Source: Desulfurivibrionaceae bacterium (GTDB lineage Bacteria; Desulfobacterota; Desulfobulbia; Desulfobulbales; VMSU01). From it: a DNA stretch of 64,000 nt. The first letter of the stretch is position 1. Each line of letters starts with the position of its first letter. The notes under the pieces are model-generated. The model had not been told where the DNA came from. It worked only from the letters and a program-made list of their open reading frames with translations, and searched no databases. The stretch lies in NCBI GenBank assembly GCA_030145275.1, contig JAQYVV010000004.1, positions 1-64,000 of the forward strand. Direction: 5' to 3'. Shown here one piece after another: positions 8,903-16,585 of this stretch. Both the position numbers and the translations under genes were made by a program.

Positions 8903-9505
8903 GTGGCTTTGAAAAATGAAGGAAACGATAAGAGACAATCTGTTCGTATAACTTCCAGGTTACTTTTAGGACACAGGAAAACAACCCCTGAAAAATTTAA
9001 GGCGATAAAGGAAGACTGCGATAACGGCATCTCAATGTACAACCGGAAGGAGCTCGCTGATATTCAGGTTTATGTCGGAGCTCAGGCGGCTCTTTCAAGA
9101 CTTCAGAGCAAGGATAGAGATTTAGCCGCTTTTCTGCAGCACCTTGATGGAAAATTGAATCTGTTGTTGAAAAAAATAGATTCTTCACCTTCTCTTCTCG
9201 ATAAATTGATCTTGCAGAGGATCAATATAGGTGGACACGGCTTAGCCTACTGGACAGATGAAAACCATAAGAATGGTGAGTTGATTGAACTGCATATGAT
9301 AATGCCTTCTGATAACTCGTATATTAACTGTTTTGGTGAAGTGGTCGATTGCTGGAAAGAGAAAGATGAAAGTGGCCAGGAGGTATTCCGGGTTTCTGTT
9401 AAATATGTATTGATCATGGAGCATGACCGGGAGATGTTGATTCAGTATAACTTCAAACAACAAAGTTTGGCTCTGCAGCGAAGAAGACTAGATCAGGAAA
9501 GTTAG
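8903..9505 (+). CDS. PilZ-domain-like protein, possible c-di-GMP effector
   Basis: This is a 200-residue soluble protein. Near the N-terminus KRQSVRI fits the RxxxR half of a PilZ motif, and INIGGHGLAYW near residue 112 resembles the second half, (D/N)xSxxG, with the Ser replaced by Gly. The C-terminal half alternates short hydrophobic strands (ELIELHMIM, FRVSVKYVLI), as in a PilZ barrel, and ends in a basic helix. PilZ proteins bind cyclic di-GMP, often to slow the flagellar motor, and its place after motAB suits that. The motif is atypical, so c-di-GMP binding is uncertain. The start is a GTG with a weak GGAGAATGA upstream. Confidence 0.6.
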   Translation: MALKNEGNDKRQSVRITSRLLLGHRKTTPEKFKAIKEDCDNGISMYNRKELADIQVYVGAQAALSRLQSKDRDLAAFLQHLDGKLNLLLKKIDSSPSLLDKLILQRINIGGHGLAYWTDENHKNGELIELHMIMPSDNSYINCFGEVVDCWKEKDESGQEVFRVSVKYVLIMEHDREMLIQYNFKQQSLALQRRRLDQES

Positions 9506-9589
9506 GAAAACTTTTAACTTATCTGGAAGTGAAAAAGACTATCAAGATGTTTATGAATTTCGGAATTGTTTTTAGTGGGGGAGATTAGC

Positions 9590-10411
9590 GTGGGAATAGT
9601 TCAACCGGGGGAGCGGCCAATCTTTTTTGTTGTTATGTTGGCGATGATTTTGGTCTTGGAAGGTTTCTCTTTCTTTGGCATTGTTGAATATGTGTATGGT
9701 GCGGAAAGCAGTGATGCCGTTTTAACTACAAAAGATTGCGCTAAATGCCATAAAAAGGAGTTTGCAGCTATTCGAGACAATGGAGTTAAGCACCGGAGTG
9801 AAGTAACTTGCCTGGACTGTCACATCGATCATCCACTGCTGGGTGAGCAGATAATTCCTAAGTGTTCGCAGTGCCATAGCGGTAAAAAACATTATGAACT
9901 GACTGGTTGTCTAAGCTGTCACTCTGACCCGCATCAGCCGATGGAGATTATTATAAAAGGGGAGGTGACAGAGCCTTGTCTTTCCTGCCACCCGAAACAG
10001 GGAGAGGAGCTTAAGGACTACGCCAGTTTTCACTCTGAGTTGTCTTGTAATTACTGTCATGATAAGCATGGTTATATCCCAGAATGTTTCAAATGTCATG
10101 AACCCCACCTTGAAGGTCAGACACTTAGTGAATGCCTGGGGTGCCATCCTGCTCATCTGCCTCTGCATATTCAGTATCCGCTACAGACACCCAGCTCTCA
10201 CTGCGCCCCCTGTCACGAAAAACAGAGCGTTTTGATGAAGGAAACCTATACAAAACATAGGGTCTTTACCTGCGCTTTTTGTCATCGTGGCATACATACA
10301 ATTATTCCAGAATGTTTTCACTGCCATGGGGAACCTCATTCACCCAGCATACATAGAACTATGCCGGATTGTATAACTTGCCATCTTGACCCCCATAATT
10401 TGAAGACCTGA
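9590..10411 (+). CDS. Dodecahaem c-type cytochrome, membrane-anchored or periplasmic
   Basis: The 273-residue protein has twelve CXXCH haem c sites: CAKCH, CLDCH, CSQCH, CLSCH twice, CNYCH, CFKCH, CLGCH, CAPCH, CAFCH, CFHCH and CITCH. The N-terminus has a hydrophobic stretch (about residues 10-32, PIFFVVMLAMILVLEGFSFF) that is a signal peptide or anchor. The many further histidines could give bis-His ligation. Such proteins carry electrons across the periplasm in sulfate and metal reducers. The GTG at 9590 has GGGGGAG seven bases before it and is preferred to the TTG at 9566. No partner redox gene is adjacent, so donor and acceptor are unknown. Confidence 0.88.
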   Translation: MGIVQPGERPIFFVVMLAMILVLEGFSFFGIVEYVYGAESSDAVLTTKDCAKCHKKEFAAIRDNGVKHRSEVTCLDCHIDHPLLGEQIIPKCSQCHSGKKHYELTGCLSCHSDPHQPMEIIIKGEVTEPCLSCHPKQGEELKDYASFHSELSCNYCHDKHGYIPECFKCHEPHLEGQTLSECLGCHPAHLPLHIQYPLQTPSSHCAPCHEKQSVLMKETYTKHRVFTCAFCHRGIHTIIPECFHCHGEPHSPSIHRTMPDCITCHLDPHNLKT

Positions 10412-10445
10412 TGCTGACTGATTCAGATTCAGAAAGCTCTCTTCT

Positions 10446-10532
10446 CGGAGTTTTCGCTTACCAGGCCGTTTCACTGCTGGCCTTCTCGAATAGCCTAGTA
10501 TGCTTCGAAGCCCCAGGTAAGCGTAGACTCCG
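10446..10532. repeat. Nested hairpin: 17-bp module pair enclosing a second hairpin
   Basis: CGGAGTTTTCGCTTACC (10446-10462) pairs with GGTAAGCGTAGACTCCG (10516-10532). The loop holds CCTTCTCGAATAGCCTAG paired with GTATGCTTCGAAG, the same inner hairpin as in A2 and A5. It lies between the convergent cytochrome and ctpA genes and could serve both as a 3' end. No type A or B arm is clear around it. Confidence 0.8.
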
Positions 10533-10669
10533 ATCTTGCGAAACAGGTTTACGAGCTACAAGGAACTCAGTCTGAGGTTTGGGGAAGTTGTTTACCAAAG
10601 AAAGAAGCTTATGCGGTAAGCATTTTTGACGTGAGTCTGCTGTGAAATAATGTCTTCTCTGAGGTCCGA

Positions 10670-12046
10670 CTATTCTGGAGTTTTGAGCTTATCAAAAACA
10701 TCCAGTCCTTTCAGCAGCATTAACGCTGTTTTTAATTGCTGGTCATCTGTGAGGTCACTCTCTATTTTTCCTATTATCTCTTTTTGTTTTTTAGGCTTAA
10801 TCTCTTTGGTATCCGCACCTGCGGGTGAATCAACTTCATTACCGTTCTTGATGTGATGTTTTAGGTCTTTTTCTCGTATATAATTTGGTTCTTGCGGTTC
10901 ATCTTCTTTCTTTTCATCCTGCTGCTGAGGCTGGTTTTCAACTACGACATCAGGAGTAATTCCCTTTGCTTGTATCGAGATACCTTTGGGAGTGTAGTAT
11001 CTGGCCGTGGTCAGCCGCAACCCTGCTCCGTTGCTCATTGGGATAACAGTTTGTACCGAGCCCTTGCCGAAGCTTTGCACGCCCAAGACTAATGCCCGTT
11101 TATGGTCTTGAAGAGCTCCTGCCACAATCTCAGAAGCACTGGCACTGCCTTCATTAACCAGAATAATGATCGGAAAATTATTCCTTTCACCATCTGAGTG
11201 CGCTCTAAACTCCATGTTTTGATTTTTTACGCGCCCTTTTGTCGAAACAATGATTCCTGTATCAAGGAAAATGTCAGAAATTTTAATTGCCTGGTCGAGA
11301 AGCCCGCCCGGATTGTTTCTGAGGTCAAGAATGAGACCATTTATGGGAGCGTCTTTTTGTAAATCAAACAGGGCCTCCTGGGTCTCCTTTGTTGTTTTGG
11401 CCTGGAAATTGGTTATCCTGATGTAGGCATAGCCAGGCTCAAGCATCTTGGCCTTTACGCTGTGAAGGGGGATAACGTCACGGGTGATGGTTATTTCCTT
11501 CAGGTCCGTCCAACCTTCACGGTGAATAGATATTGTTACCTGGCTTCCTTTTTCTCCCCTCATTAGTTTGACAGATTCCATCAGGGTTAAATCTTTGGTG
11601 TACTGATCTTCTATTTTAACGATCTTATCACCTGCTTTTAGACCTTTTCCCGCAGCCGGAGTTCCTTCAATTGGAGAAACAATGATTAATACGCCATCTT
11701 TAATCGTAATCTCAATTCCTATGCCGCTAAAACTCCCTTTGGTCTCAATTTGAAGATCCCTGTAGCTTTCTGGTTTTAGATAGGATGAGTGAGGGTCAAG
11801 GGATGTTAACATACCTTTGATAGCCCCCTGGATAACCTCTTCAGGGTCGAGATCTTCGACATAGTTGTTTTTAAGTATACTTAAGACATTTGCAAAGACC
11901 TCAAGGTTTTTGTAGGTCTCCTCTTCGCTGGATGCCGCATTCGCAAATGTGACACCACCTTGAACGATTAAGATAAAAAGGCATGTGATAAAAGAGATTA
12001 TTTGCAATTTTAACAGGTAGCTGGGGAGGTTTATTTTTGGGGTCAT
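10670..12046 (-). CDS. ctpA: C-terminal processing peptidase, S41 family
   Basis: The 458-residue protein has a signal peptide (LQIISFITCLFILIVQGG near residues 14-31), an S41 N-terminal helical part, a PDZ domain (about 105-190, GSFSGIGIEITIKDG) and the S41 catalytic core. The nucleophile Ser is in NEGSASASEIVAGAL and the general-base Lys in FGKGSVQT. Such proteases trim periplasmic proteins, often peptidoglycan hydrolases or their regulators. It is the last gene of the ftsE-ftsX-envC-ctpA operon, which suggests it acts on the same division machinery. A Lys/Asp/Glu-rich tail follows the core. Confidence 0.93.
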   Translation of the reverse strand: MTPKINLPSYLLKLQIISFITCLFILIVQGGVTFANAASSEEETYKNLEVFANVLSILKNNYVEDLDPEEVIQGAIKGMLTSLDPHSSYLKPESYRDLQIETKGSFSGIGIEITIKDGVLIIVSPIEGTPAAGKGLKAGDKIVKIEDQYTKDLTLMESVKLMRGEKGSQVTISIHREGWTDLKEITITRDVIPLHSVKAKMLEPGYAYIRITNFQAKTTKETQEALFDLQKDAPINGLILDLRNNPGGLLDQAIKISDIFLDTGIIVSTKGRVKNQNMEFRAHSDGERNNFPIIILVNEGSASASEIVAGALQDHKRALVLGVQSFGKGSVQTVIPMSNGAGLRLTTARYYTPKGISIQAKGITPDVVVENQPQQQDEKKEDEPQEPNYIREKDLKHHIKNGNEVDSPAGADTKEIKPKKQKEIIGKIESDLTDDQQLKTALMLLKGLDVFDKLKTPE

Positions 12047-12104
12047 GAGGCAAGCCTATTATGTATAGAGATTTAAAATTGAAATTAACAGGGGCAGTTT
12101 CTGG

Positions 12105-13472
12105 TTACAGTTTCGCTGAGTCACCAGAGAGAAGAGATTTGTCGAGCCACTGGAGTGGTGCTTCTGGGGTCGAACCGAATCGTACTTCAAAATGGAGCCC
12201 TCTTTGCAAAAGGCCTCTCTGTTCCTTTTTAATTACTCCTATTGTTTCACCTTGCTTGATTATGTCACCTTTGTGGACATGAATAGTGTTCAGGCGCGAA
12301 GCAAGAGTGAAATATTGCATTCCATGATTAACAATAACCACATTTCCGTATCCTGGCAATTCTCCTGCAAAAGCTATTATACCACTATAAACGGCTTTTA
12401 CCCGAGAATCATTTGGTACCTGAATGTCGATACCACTAGAATTGATCTCTACCCCAAAGACTCCCTTTGATTTCCCAAAATGAGTAATAATTGTACCGTT
12501 ATCAACGGGAGGGGGCAGTTTCCCTTTTTGGGAGAGGAAATGGTGAGAAAAATTTCTTTTTTGCTCCTTTATTGCTGATTGTGCCTTTTTCTTTTTTGCC
12601 TTTATGATGATTTTCTTTTTGTATTGCTCAAAAGTCTCCGACAAATTTTCTGCAGACCTCTGCATTTCAGCCAAGGCCTGTTTGTACAAGCCCTCTTCGC
12701 TCTGTATTTGTTTTAAAAGCTTGGAGCGCTCTAGTCGAGACGAAATGAGGTCTTTTTCATATTGTTTTGTTTCGACTATTGCAGTTAAAAGAACTTCCTT
12801 TCCTTTGAGCATTTCGGTACGGGCACCGTCAAGGAGAGCCAGTTTGTTTTTGTATTGCTTGATTGCTTGACGGTCATACTGAAACAAAGAGTGAAAATAC
12901 TCTTTTATGTTTAGTAGCTCAGGCAGAGTTGAGGCCGAGAAAATTGTATTTATGATGCCTATCTCTCCCATCTGATAAAAGGAATGGAGTCTATTTTTTA
13001 TATGGACCTCTGCCTTTTTTTTGTCTTCACTTATCAAGTGTACCTCAATTTCTTTTGACTGAAGAAATCCCTCCTGCCTTAGGAGGCTTTTTTGTGAATT
13101 CAGGATTGCCTTTTGTTGAGCCATGAGTTGGTCATCAATCTTTTTTAATTCGTTGTAGAGGAGAAGCTCTTTTTCTTTTGTTTCCGTTATTTTTCTTTCT
13201 TGTCTGCTGATACCTTTTTCAAGCCTGTCTACCTTTTTCTGCTGAAGTTGTGCGGCTTTTTCGAGAATTTTATTGGTCTCGGATGTAGCCAGGTGGGGGA
13301 ACAAAACGATACATAATATCGTGATTGCCAGAGCCAGTAAAAAATGGCAGGTCTTTCTTCCTGAGCATCCAGTGGAAACACGTAGTTTCCCTTGTTTTAC
13401 TCTGGTGGAACTCCTGGGTTGTATTTCCTCGAAATAAGTTGCCGTAATTCTATGATTTCTACAATTTTGCAT
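12105..13472 (-). CDS. envC: EnvC-like murein hydrolase activator
   Basis: The 455-residue protein has a basic N-terminus and a hydrophobic signal (about 44-62), two long coiled coils (about 70-330) and a C-terminal LytM/M23 domain (about 335-445). The LytM metal site looks broken. The first ligand position reads NSSGIDIQ instead of HxGxD, and the FTLASRL stretch lacks the usual His, although GLHFEVR keeps one. That is typical of EnvC, which activates amidases rather than cutting peptidoglycan. It starts just after the ftsX stop, and FtsEX controls EnvC in known systems. The true start may lie downstream of 13472, as no ribosome binding site is seen. Confidence 0.88.
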   Translation of the reverse strand: MQNCRNHRITATYFEEIQPRSSTRVKQGKLRVSTGCSGRKTCHFLLALAITILCIVLFPHLATSETNKILEKAAQLQQKKVDRLEKGISRQERKITETKEKELLLYNELKKIDDQLMAQQKAILNSQKSLLRQEGFLQSKEIEVHLISEDKKKAEVHIKNRLHSFYQMGEIGIINTIFSASTLPELLNIKEYFHSLFQYDRQAIKQYKNKLALLDGARTEMLKGKEVLLTAIVETKQYEKDLISSRLERSKLLKQIQSEEGLYKQALAEMQRSAENLSETFEQYKKKIIIKAKKKKAQSAIKEQKRNFSHHFLSQKGKLPPPVDNGTIITHFGKSKGVFGVEINSSGIDIQVPNDSRVKAVYSGIIAFAGELPGYGNVVIVNHGMQYFTLASRLNTIHVHKGDIIKQGETIGVIKKEQRGLLQRGLHFEVRFGSTPEAPLQWLDKSLLSGDSAKL

Positions 13473-13476
13473 GGGA

Positions 13477-14361
13477 TTAAATTTTTAGAAATTTCCTGAT
13501 AGATATGTAACTACCGAGGGTGCAGAGTGATACACTTACGAAAAGAATGGAAAACGTAACTGAGCCGGGAAGAAATGTAAGGGTAAATATTTCCAGGAAG
13601 CTTGGGCCGGCAAATTTTATTTTTATCCAGGCGTATAAAGAAAAAAGACAGGTTAAACCAATAATTGACCCTGTTATCCCTTGAATAACGCCTTCAAGAA
13701 TAAGCGGTGTTTGGAAATATGCCTTGGTGGCGCCTAGAAGTCGGAGGATTTCAAGCTCATTTTGGCGGCTGACAACGGTCAGACGAATCGTACTTGCCAC
13801 CATGAAGGTGGCGGTGAGGATCAAAAGAATACCGCTACAGAGGACTATAAGTTGGATAAGTTGAGTAAAGGACCCGAAACGCTCGATCCAGTCACGCCCG
13901 TACTGTACCTTAACAGCGCCGGGGAGATTGGCCAGGAAATCCGAAAAAAGTTTGATGTGGGTGAGACTCTTGAGATCTCTTTTTGGGTAGACTTCAATTG
14001 ATGGCGGCAGAAAGTCTGACCCTAAGTCAAAGAGGACATCCCGATCATCGTTCAATTGTTCTGACAGGTCCGAAAATGCGTCTTGCCTGGATTTGAAAAC
14101 AATTTTTTCAACTGCACTGAATTGGCGGATCTTTGTGGCCAGTTGCTCTTCCATCTCAGGGGGAACCTCATTCTCCATGTAAACGATAAGGCGGATATGG
14201 TCGCCAAGGCGCTCACCTGTGTTCAGCATGTTGGTGTACACCAGGAAAAAGAAGGAGAACATAAAAACAGATAGACTTACAGTTATTAGGGTCATGATTT
14301 GCGTACCCCAGGTCTGTTTTAGATTTCTGCCTGTTTGGATGAGTATGTATCGCGGGGTCAA
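13477..14361 (-). CDS. ftsX: Cell division protein FtsX
   Basis: FtsX is the membrane part of the FtsEX complex, which passes ATP-driven conformational change from FtsE to periplasmic EnvC. The 294-residue protein has four membrane segments (about residues 22-44, 167-190, 218-243 and 263-286) and a large periplasmic loop after the first (about 45-160, with IRLIVYMENEVPPEMEEQL). The fold is FtsX/permease type (RQNELEILRLLGATKAYF). It lies 108 bases after ftsE and four bases before envC. Confidence 0.93.
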   Translation of the reverse strand: MTPRYILIQTGRNLKQTWGTQIMTLITVSLSVFMFSFFFLVYTNMLNTGERLGDHIRLIVYMENEVPPEMEEQLATKIRQFSAVEKIVFKSRQDAFSDLSEQLNDDRDVLFDLGSDFLPPSIEVYPKRDLKSLTHIKLFSDFLANLPGAVKVQYGRDWIERFGSFTQLIQLIVLCSGILLILTATFMVASTIRLTVVSRQNELEILRLLGATKAYFQTPLILEGVIQGITGSIIGLTCLFSLYAWIKIKFAGPSFLEIFTLTFLPGSVTFSILFVSVSLCTLGSYISIRKFLKI

Positions 14362-14469
14362 GGCCGTGCTCCTTGTGTGTTCTGTTTGTTTGAAAAATGT
14401 GTGGTTGCGTTTTTTTGAAATGAAGAGTTTGAAAACGGTGCAGCCTTAAGGTGTTTTTGCAATATCACC

Positions 14470-15168
14470 TCAAGAGGCTTGATTGTTGTGGATTGTGATC
14501 TCTCCCTGGTCAATATCAATGATTTTATGATCTGTTTCCTTGTAGATGGATCTGTCGTGGGTAGCGATAATCATGGTTGTTCCTGCTTGGTTCAAGGCTG
14601 TAAACAAGTTGACCACAAGTTCTGTATTGGTTGGGTCAAGATTACCGGTTGGTTCATCGGCAAGGAGAAGGGGTGGAGCGTTTGCAGCGGCTCTGGCAAT
14701 TGCAACTCGTTGTTGTTCTCCTCTGGAGAGCCGGTCTGTCTGGATCTCTTTTTTTCGTGTCAGGTCCATAGCCTCCAGAAGAAAGGCGATTCTCTCTTTG
14801 ATCTGCTTCGGTTGCATGTAGGTTACTTCCATCGGCATGGCAATGTTCTGATAGACGGTATGTTTGGGAAGCAGTTTGAAATCTTGATAGGCGACTCCTG
14901 TTTGTTGTCGCAATTTTTGCAGGTCACGAGATTTCATCTTGTTAATATCTTCACCCATGATCTCAATTAACCCTTTGGAGGGGCGTTCAAGTGAGCAGAT
15001 CAGCTTCAGGAGTGTGGTTTTCCCTGCCCCGCTCATGCCGGTCAGGAAAACCATCTCTCCTTGTCTGATGTTAAAAGAAATGTCATTTAAGGCGACAACG
15101 TCTGGCGAGTATATTTTGGTAACTTTTATAAACTCTATTATTGAATCACTGACGGGTGCTTGGGGCAT
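14470..15168 (-). CDS. ftsE: Cell division ATP-binding protein FtsE
   Basis: FtsE is the ABC ATPase of FtsEX. The 232-residue protein has Walker [14 protein letters not shown] near residue 38, the Q-loop in [16 protein letters not shown], the ABC signature [14 protein letters not shown], Walker [15 protein letters not shown] and the switch His in [10 protein letters not shown]. It is the first gene of the minus-strand operon and is divergent from the sigma-54 activator at 15569. The shared 400-base gap holds only the type F repeat and no promoter I can place with confidence. Confidence 0.94.
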   Translation of the reverse strand: MPQAPVSDSIIEFIKVTKIYSPDVVALNDISFNIRQGEMVFLTGMSGAGKTTLLKLICSLERPSKGLIEIMGEDINKMKSRDLQKLRQQTGVAYQDFKLLPKHTVYQNIAMPMEVTYMQPKQIKERIAFLLEAMDLTRKKEIQTDRLSRGEQQRVAIARAAANAPPLLLADEPTGNLDPTNTELVVNLFTALNQAGTTMIIATHDRSIYKETDHKIIDIDQGEITIHNNQAS

Positions 15169-15430
15169 TTGGCTTCCAGATTGAGTTTTTTCAACGTTTT
15201 GATAGATATATAGATTTGTAAGATTTTAACTGTAAACTAAAATTTCATGAATTGTAAAGAAAATCAATATTTAGCGTGAGGAAAGTTGTTTGAAAAGAAA
15301 AGCCTGATTAAATCCGAGAAGGGGCGTATAATAATCTTTTTTTTATGGATATTGTCTCCAAAACCTCGTAAATAATAGTATCGATACCTTTATTTGACAC
15401 GGAACGGTAACTCTTTGTGTTGCAGACTAG

Positions 15431-15510
15431 GAGGCTGTCCGAGAATTAGCGGAAAAATGGGCCAATGTCTGCGCTTATCTGTCGTAGGGTAGCTATTCTC
15501 GGACAGCCTC
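15431..15510. repeat. 80-bp MITE-like element (type F) with ~16-20-bp terminal inverted repeats
   Basis: The left end, GAGGCTGTCCGAGAATTAGC, is matched by the right end, AGCTATTCTCGGACAGCCTC, as near-perfect inverted repeats. The interior contains AATGTCTGCGCTTATC followed by TG, resembling the 17-bp module of the other repeats. It lies in the 400-base divergent gap between ftsE and the sigma-54 activator. Size and ends fit a miniature inverted-repeat element, but no parent transposase is in the window. The rest of the gap is AT-rich with nothing else I can assign. Confidence 0.8.
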
Positions 15511-15568
15511 TTAGGGTTTGGAAATAAATAACTCAAGAAAATATATTTGCGGTTACTGGTAATTTGAA

Positions 15569-16582
15569 ATGCAAACAAAAATAAGTGGATCCGAACCAAA
15601 AGGGATTGCAAGGATAATTGGTTCTTCTAAGAAGATTAAATCCCTTTTTAAACTCATTGATAAGGTGCGTGATGCCGATACGACTATCCTTATCCAGGGT
15701 GAGTCTGGGACAGGTAAAGAACTTATCGCCAAAGCGATCCATTTTGAAGGTGTGCGGAAAAACAAACCGTTTGTTCCGGTTAATTGCGGCGCTATACCAA
15801 GTGAGTTGCTGGAATCAGAGCTTTTTGGGCACGAAAAAGGTGCTTTTACCCACGCAATTAGAAGCAGGCAAGGTCGTTTTGAACTTGCCGACGGAGGGAC
15901 TGTATTTCTAGATGAGATATCAGAAATGCCCCCTATGTTGCAGGTAAAAATATTACGGGTATTACAAGAGAGGGAGTTTGAAAGGGTTGGCAGCACTCAA
16001 ACGATCACCTCTGATTTTCGTGTGATTGCCGCAACCAACCGAACATTGGAAGAAGAAGTAAAGGCCGGCAGGTTTCGGGAAGATCTTTATTATCGCTTAA
16101 ATGTTATACCAGTAGAAGCCCCGCCTCTCCGTGAGCGGCAAACGGATATCCATTTGTTGGTGAATCATTTTATTGATAAGTTCAATCGTTCAAAAAAAGG
16201 GTCAATTACTGGTGTTTCCGATGAGGCGCTGGGGTTTCTTTTGCGCTATAACTGGCCAGGAAATGTCCGGGAGCTAGAAAATATTGTTGAACGAATGGTG
16301 ATTTTAGCCTCCGAGCAGGTGCTTGGTTGTGATGATTTGCCTGAAAAAATTCTTGATGCCAAGTCGGGCGCTTCTCTTCAGGAGATCACTATTCCTGATC
16401 AGGGCTTTGTTTTAAGTAAAATTGTTGCTGATTATGAAAGGCAGCTGATTATACAGGCCCTGAATCAGACAGATTGGGTAAAAAACCAGGCAGCACAACT
16501 GATTAATATTAATCGAACCACCCTTATTGAAAAAATGAAAAGGTATGAACTGGTTAAGCCAGCAGTTGAATTTAAAAATTGA
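15569..16582 (+). CDS. Sigma-54-dependent transcriptional activator lacking a receiver domain
   Basis: The 337-residue protein is a bare AAA+ enhancer-binding domain plus a Fis-type helix-turn-helix. It has Walker A GESGTGKELIAKAI near residue 44, Walker B GGTVFLDEISEMP near 110, sensor YYRLNVIPVEAPPLRER, NWPGNVRELENIVERM, and the HTH AAQLININRTTLIEKMKRYE at about 305-325. The sigma-54-contact loop reads GAFTHA, not GAFTGA. There is no N-terminal sensory domain, so activity may be set by expression or a partner protein. It leads a TPR gene (4-base gap) and an NtrC-type regulator, all just before the flagellar operon. Confidence 0.9.
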   Translation: MQTKISGSEPKGIARIIGSSKKIKSLFKLIDKVRDADTTILIQGESGTGKELIAKAIHFEGVRKNKPFVPVNCGAIPSELLESELFGHEKGAFTHAIRSRQGRFELADGGTVFLDEISEMPPMLQVKILRVLQEREFERVGSTQTITSDFRVIAATNRTLEEEVKAGRFREDLYYRLNVIPVEAPPLRERQTDIHLLVNHFIDKFNRSKKGSITGVSDEALGFLLRYNWPGNVRELENIVERMVILASEQVLGCDDLPEKILDAKSGASLQEITIPDQGFVLSKIVADYERQLIIQALNQTDWVKNQAAQLININRTTLIEKMKRYELVKPAVEFKN

Positions 16583-16585
16583 TCT

